From contig JASHVY010000141.1 of NCBI GenBank assembly GCA_030044345.1, positions 1-5,947 of the forward strand: 5,947 nucleotides of DNA, in the 5' to 3' direction. The stretch comes from Acetobacteraceae bacterium. Lineage in GTDB: Bacteria > Pseudomonadota > Alphaproteobacteria > Acetobacterales > Acetobacteraceae. Numbering within the stretch: the first letter of the stretch is position 1; each line of letters starts with the position of its first letter. Shown here piece after piece: positions 4,450-5,947 of the stretch. A program made the translations under genes and the position numbers. Below the pieces are notes generated by a model. It saw only the letters and a program-made list of their open reading frames with translations, was not told the DNA's origin and searched no databases.

Positions 4450-5947
4450 ATGAACCAGCGAGACGGCGAGCCTGAGCAACCCGAAGGCGTCGGCCGCCGT
4501 GCCGTGCTGGGGGCCGGTCTTGGCGTTGGTCTGAGCACCGCAAGTCTCGCCGCGATGCCAGGAAGCGCGGAGGGCCAGCCGCTCGCTGCGGCACCGCCTG
4601 CGGGCTCAGCGGCACCGTTTCCGGCGAGCCGCAACGGACCGCTCGACCGGCCGTACAACGTGGTGCTCATCATGACCGACGAGGAGGCGTATCACCTACG
4701 TCCCGCCGAAGGCTTTGCCACGCCGGCGCGCGCCGAATTGCAGCGGCGCGGCACCACCTTCCTTAACCACTACATTGGCTCGGCGATGTGCACGCCATCG
4801 CGCGGCGTCATATTCTCCGGCCAGCCGCCGCAGGTGAACGGTGTCTTCGACCAGATGGAAACGGGCTACGTGCCGAGCCTGAGGACCGACCGGCCGAGCA
4901 TGGGCACCATCTTCCGCCAGCTCGGCTACCGCACCGCCTATTTCGGCAAGTTCGAGCTGCGCCGCAGCATCATCGTGCCCAAACGCAGCGTGAACTACAG
5001 CGACGCGCTTGCAGCCTACGGCTTCGAGGGCTTCGAATCCGACGGCGACAAGGTAGGCGCCCCCGACCAGGGCTACGATACTGACATCTACTCGGCGGGC
5101 GAAGCGGTGCGCTGGCTACGCACGCACGGCCAGGCGCTGAACCGGCAAGGCATTCCCTGGCTCCTGGTCGTGAGCTTCATCTCGCCCCACGACATCATGT
5201 ACGCCGACGTCAACCAACCCGGCGAGACCGTGCAGAAATCGCTGGCAGGTGCCAGGCTCACCCGGCCGCCCGCCAATGCTGGCTTTGCCACGCGTTGGAA
5301 GTTCCCGCCCTCTCCCAGCGCGCTGGAGCCGCTGGACAAGCCCGGTCGACCGCGGGCACAGCTTGCTTACAACATCGGCTGGTCCGCGTGGCTCGGCGAG
5401 ATCCCGACAGACGCCACGGCCATGTGGGATGACTATTATAACCTCTATCTCAACCTGATCCGCGACAACGATCGCACCATGCAAGGCGTGCTCGATGCCA
5501 TCTCAGCGCTCGACCTCTGGCCTTCGACCGCGGTCGTGCGCACCGCCGACCATGGCGAGCTCGGCGGCTCGCACGGTGGGCTCCGCGGCAAGGGTCCGCT
5601 TCCCTACGAGCAGGAAACCCATGTGCCGATGGTCGTGGTCCATCCGGAATATCCCGGCGGCCGTACCTGCAAGGCGGTGACGAGCCACATCGACCTCGTG
5701 CCGACGCTCGCCGGCCTCACCAAAACCGATACGCTGCTCCGCACCGCCGCACTCGCAGGCTTGCCCGGCCGCGACTTCACGTCGCTGCTGAAGGCTCCCG
5801 AGCAGGCGTCCCTCACGGAGATCCGCCCCGGTGTACTGTTCAATTATGTCGGGTTGTGGACCGTCGATGCGTCCTACATGTCACTGACTGCCCGAAACCT
5901 CAGCGAGGCCCGATACGTGCCGCCCTTCAGCGAGCTGCGGCCGGAGA
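4450..5947 (+). CDS. Tat-exported sulfatase, formylglycine type (3' end outside window)
   Basis: Here 499 codons are open to the window edge with no stop. The start gives a Tat-like signal (G15-R16-R17-A-V-L-G-A-G-L-G-V-G-L), then an Ala/Pro-rich linker and the alkaline-phosphatase-fold sulfatase domain from about residue 70. Visible motifs are YNVVLIMTDEE with metal ligands D77/E78, C114-T-P-S-R118 (the C-x-P-S-R signature whose cysteine becomes formylglycine), GYRTAYFGK with K167, SPHD with H247, ADHGELGGSHGG with D367, H368 and H375, and K381 before PYEQETHVPMVVVHP. Such enzymes hydrolyse sulfate esters. Formylglycine forms in the cytoplasm by FGE or anSME before export, which suits Tat. 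The canonical G-K-W-H-L histidine is E169 here (GKFEL), an unusual feature. No maturase or sulfate transporter gene is visible. Choline-sulfatase-like, aryl- or glycan sulfatase roles cannot be separated; related phosphonate or phosphodiester activity is also possible. Confidence 0.92.
   Translation, partial: MNQRDGEPEQPEGVGRRAVLGAGLGVGLSTASLAAMPGSAEGQPLAAAPPAGSAAPFPASRNGPLDRPYNVVLIMTDEEAYHLRPAEGFATPARAELQRRGTTFLNHYIGSAMCTPSRGVIFSGQPPQVNGVFDQMETGYVPSLRTDRPSMGTIFRQLGYRTAYFGKFELRRSIIVPKRSVNYSDALAAYGFEGFESDGDKVGAPDQGYDTDIYSAGEAVRWLRTHGQALNRQGIPWLLVVSFISPHDIMYADVNQPGETVQKSLAGARLTRPPANAGFATRWKFPPSPSALEPLDKPGRPRAQLAYNIGWSAWLGEIPTDATAMWDDYYNLYLNLIRDNDRTMQGVLDAISALDLWPSTAVVRTADHGELGGSHGGLRGKGPLPYEQETHVPMVVVHPEYPGGRTCKAVTSHIDLVPTLAGLTKTDTLLRTAALAGLPGRDFTSLLKAPEQASLTEIRPGVLFNYVGLWTVDASYMSLTARNLSEARYVPPFSELRPE

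Noticed and set aside
4176..4673. 165-aa minus-strand frame
   Set aside because: It overlaps the start of the sulfatase antisense; its Pro/Ser/Arg-rich content is what a reverse-read GC-rich gene gives.
5088..5843. Several minus-strand open frames within the sulfatase
   Set aside because: All are antisense to a frame with clear sulfatase motifs and none has a recognisable product.

Overview
The window looks like a GC-rich alphaproteobacterial accessory region, possibly sphingomonad or rhizobial. This placement is inference: it rests on GC-rich codon usage, two Tat-type signal peptides, an IS30-family remnant and REP-like intergenic palindromes. No rRNA, tRNA or housekeeping gene is present to confirm a taxon. 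I see no CRISPR array and no phage module.

Layout. (1) Positions 1-166 are the right end of an IS30-family insertion sequence: the last 52 codons of its transposase plus a probable right inverted repeat that overlaps the stop codon. (2) Positions 171-277 hold three consecutive pyrimidine/purine-rich stem-loops, lying between the IS end and the end of a minus-strand gene. (3) Positions 319-678 (minus) encode a small single-domain cupin. (4) Positions 679-1098 are a divergent intergenic region with candidate promoter elements. (5) Positions 1099-2625 (plus) encode a Tat-exported BBE-like oxidase with both residues for bicovalent FAD attachment. (6) Positions 2630-2965 form a 336-bp hairpin-rich block bounded by a perfect 15-bp inverted repeat (17/18 when extended), so it resembles a MITE or a deleted IS. 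(7) Positions 2975-3177 (minus) are the C-terminal remnant of an antibiotic-biosynthesis-monooxygenase (ABM/YgiN-like) gene, cut off at a poly-G tract. (8) Positions 3178-3532 have no recognisable gene but hold a degenerate second copy of the REP-like motif. (9) Positions 3533-3754 (minus) encode a 73-aa putative lipoprotein. (10) Positions 3755-4449 have no supported gene and include a block of about 40% GC with a candidate promoter. (11) From 4450 to the window end (plus) runs a sulfatase with a Tat-like signal, a strong Shine-Dalgarno sequence and the CTPSR formylglycine motif. Its 3' end lies outside the window.

How it fits together. The two large genes both encode cofactor-dependent or post-translationally modified enzymes that appear to be exported folded through Tat, namely a covalent-FAD oxidase and a formylglycine sulfatase. 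A periplasmic or surface catabolic role (sugar, alcohol or aromatic oxidation, and sulfate-ester cleavage) is plausible, but the window does not show that they share a pathway. The cupin and the ABM remnant belong to families often found near catabolic oxidoreductases. IS debris, repeats, a truncated gene and abrupt composition changes suggest a rearranged accessory segment. I do not see a clear new multi-gene system. The most unusual items are the bounded hairpin block, the two altered active-site motifs (cupin and sulfatase) and the hairpin cluster next to the IS end.
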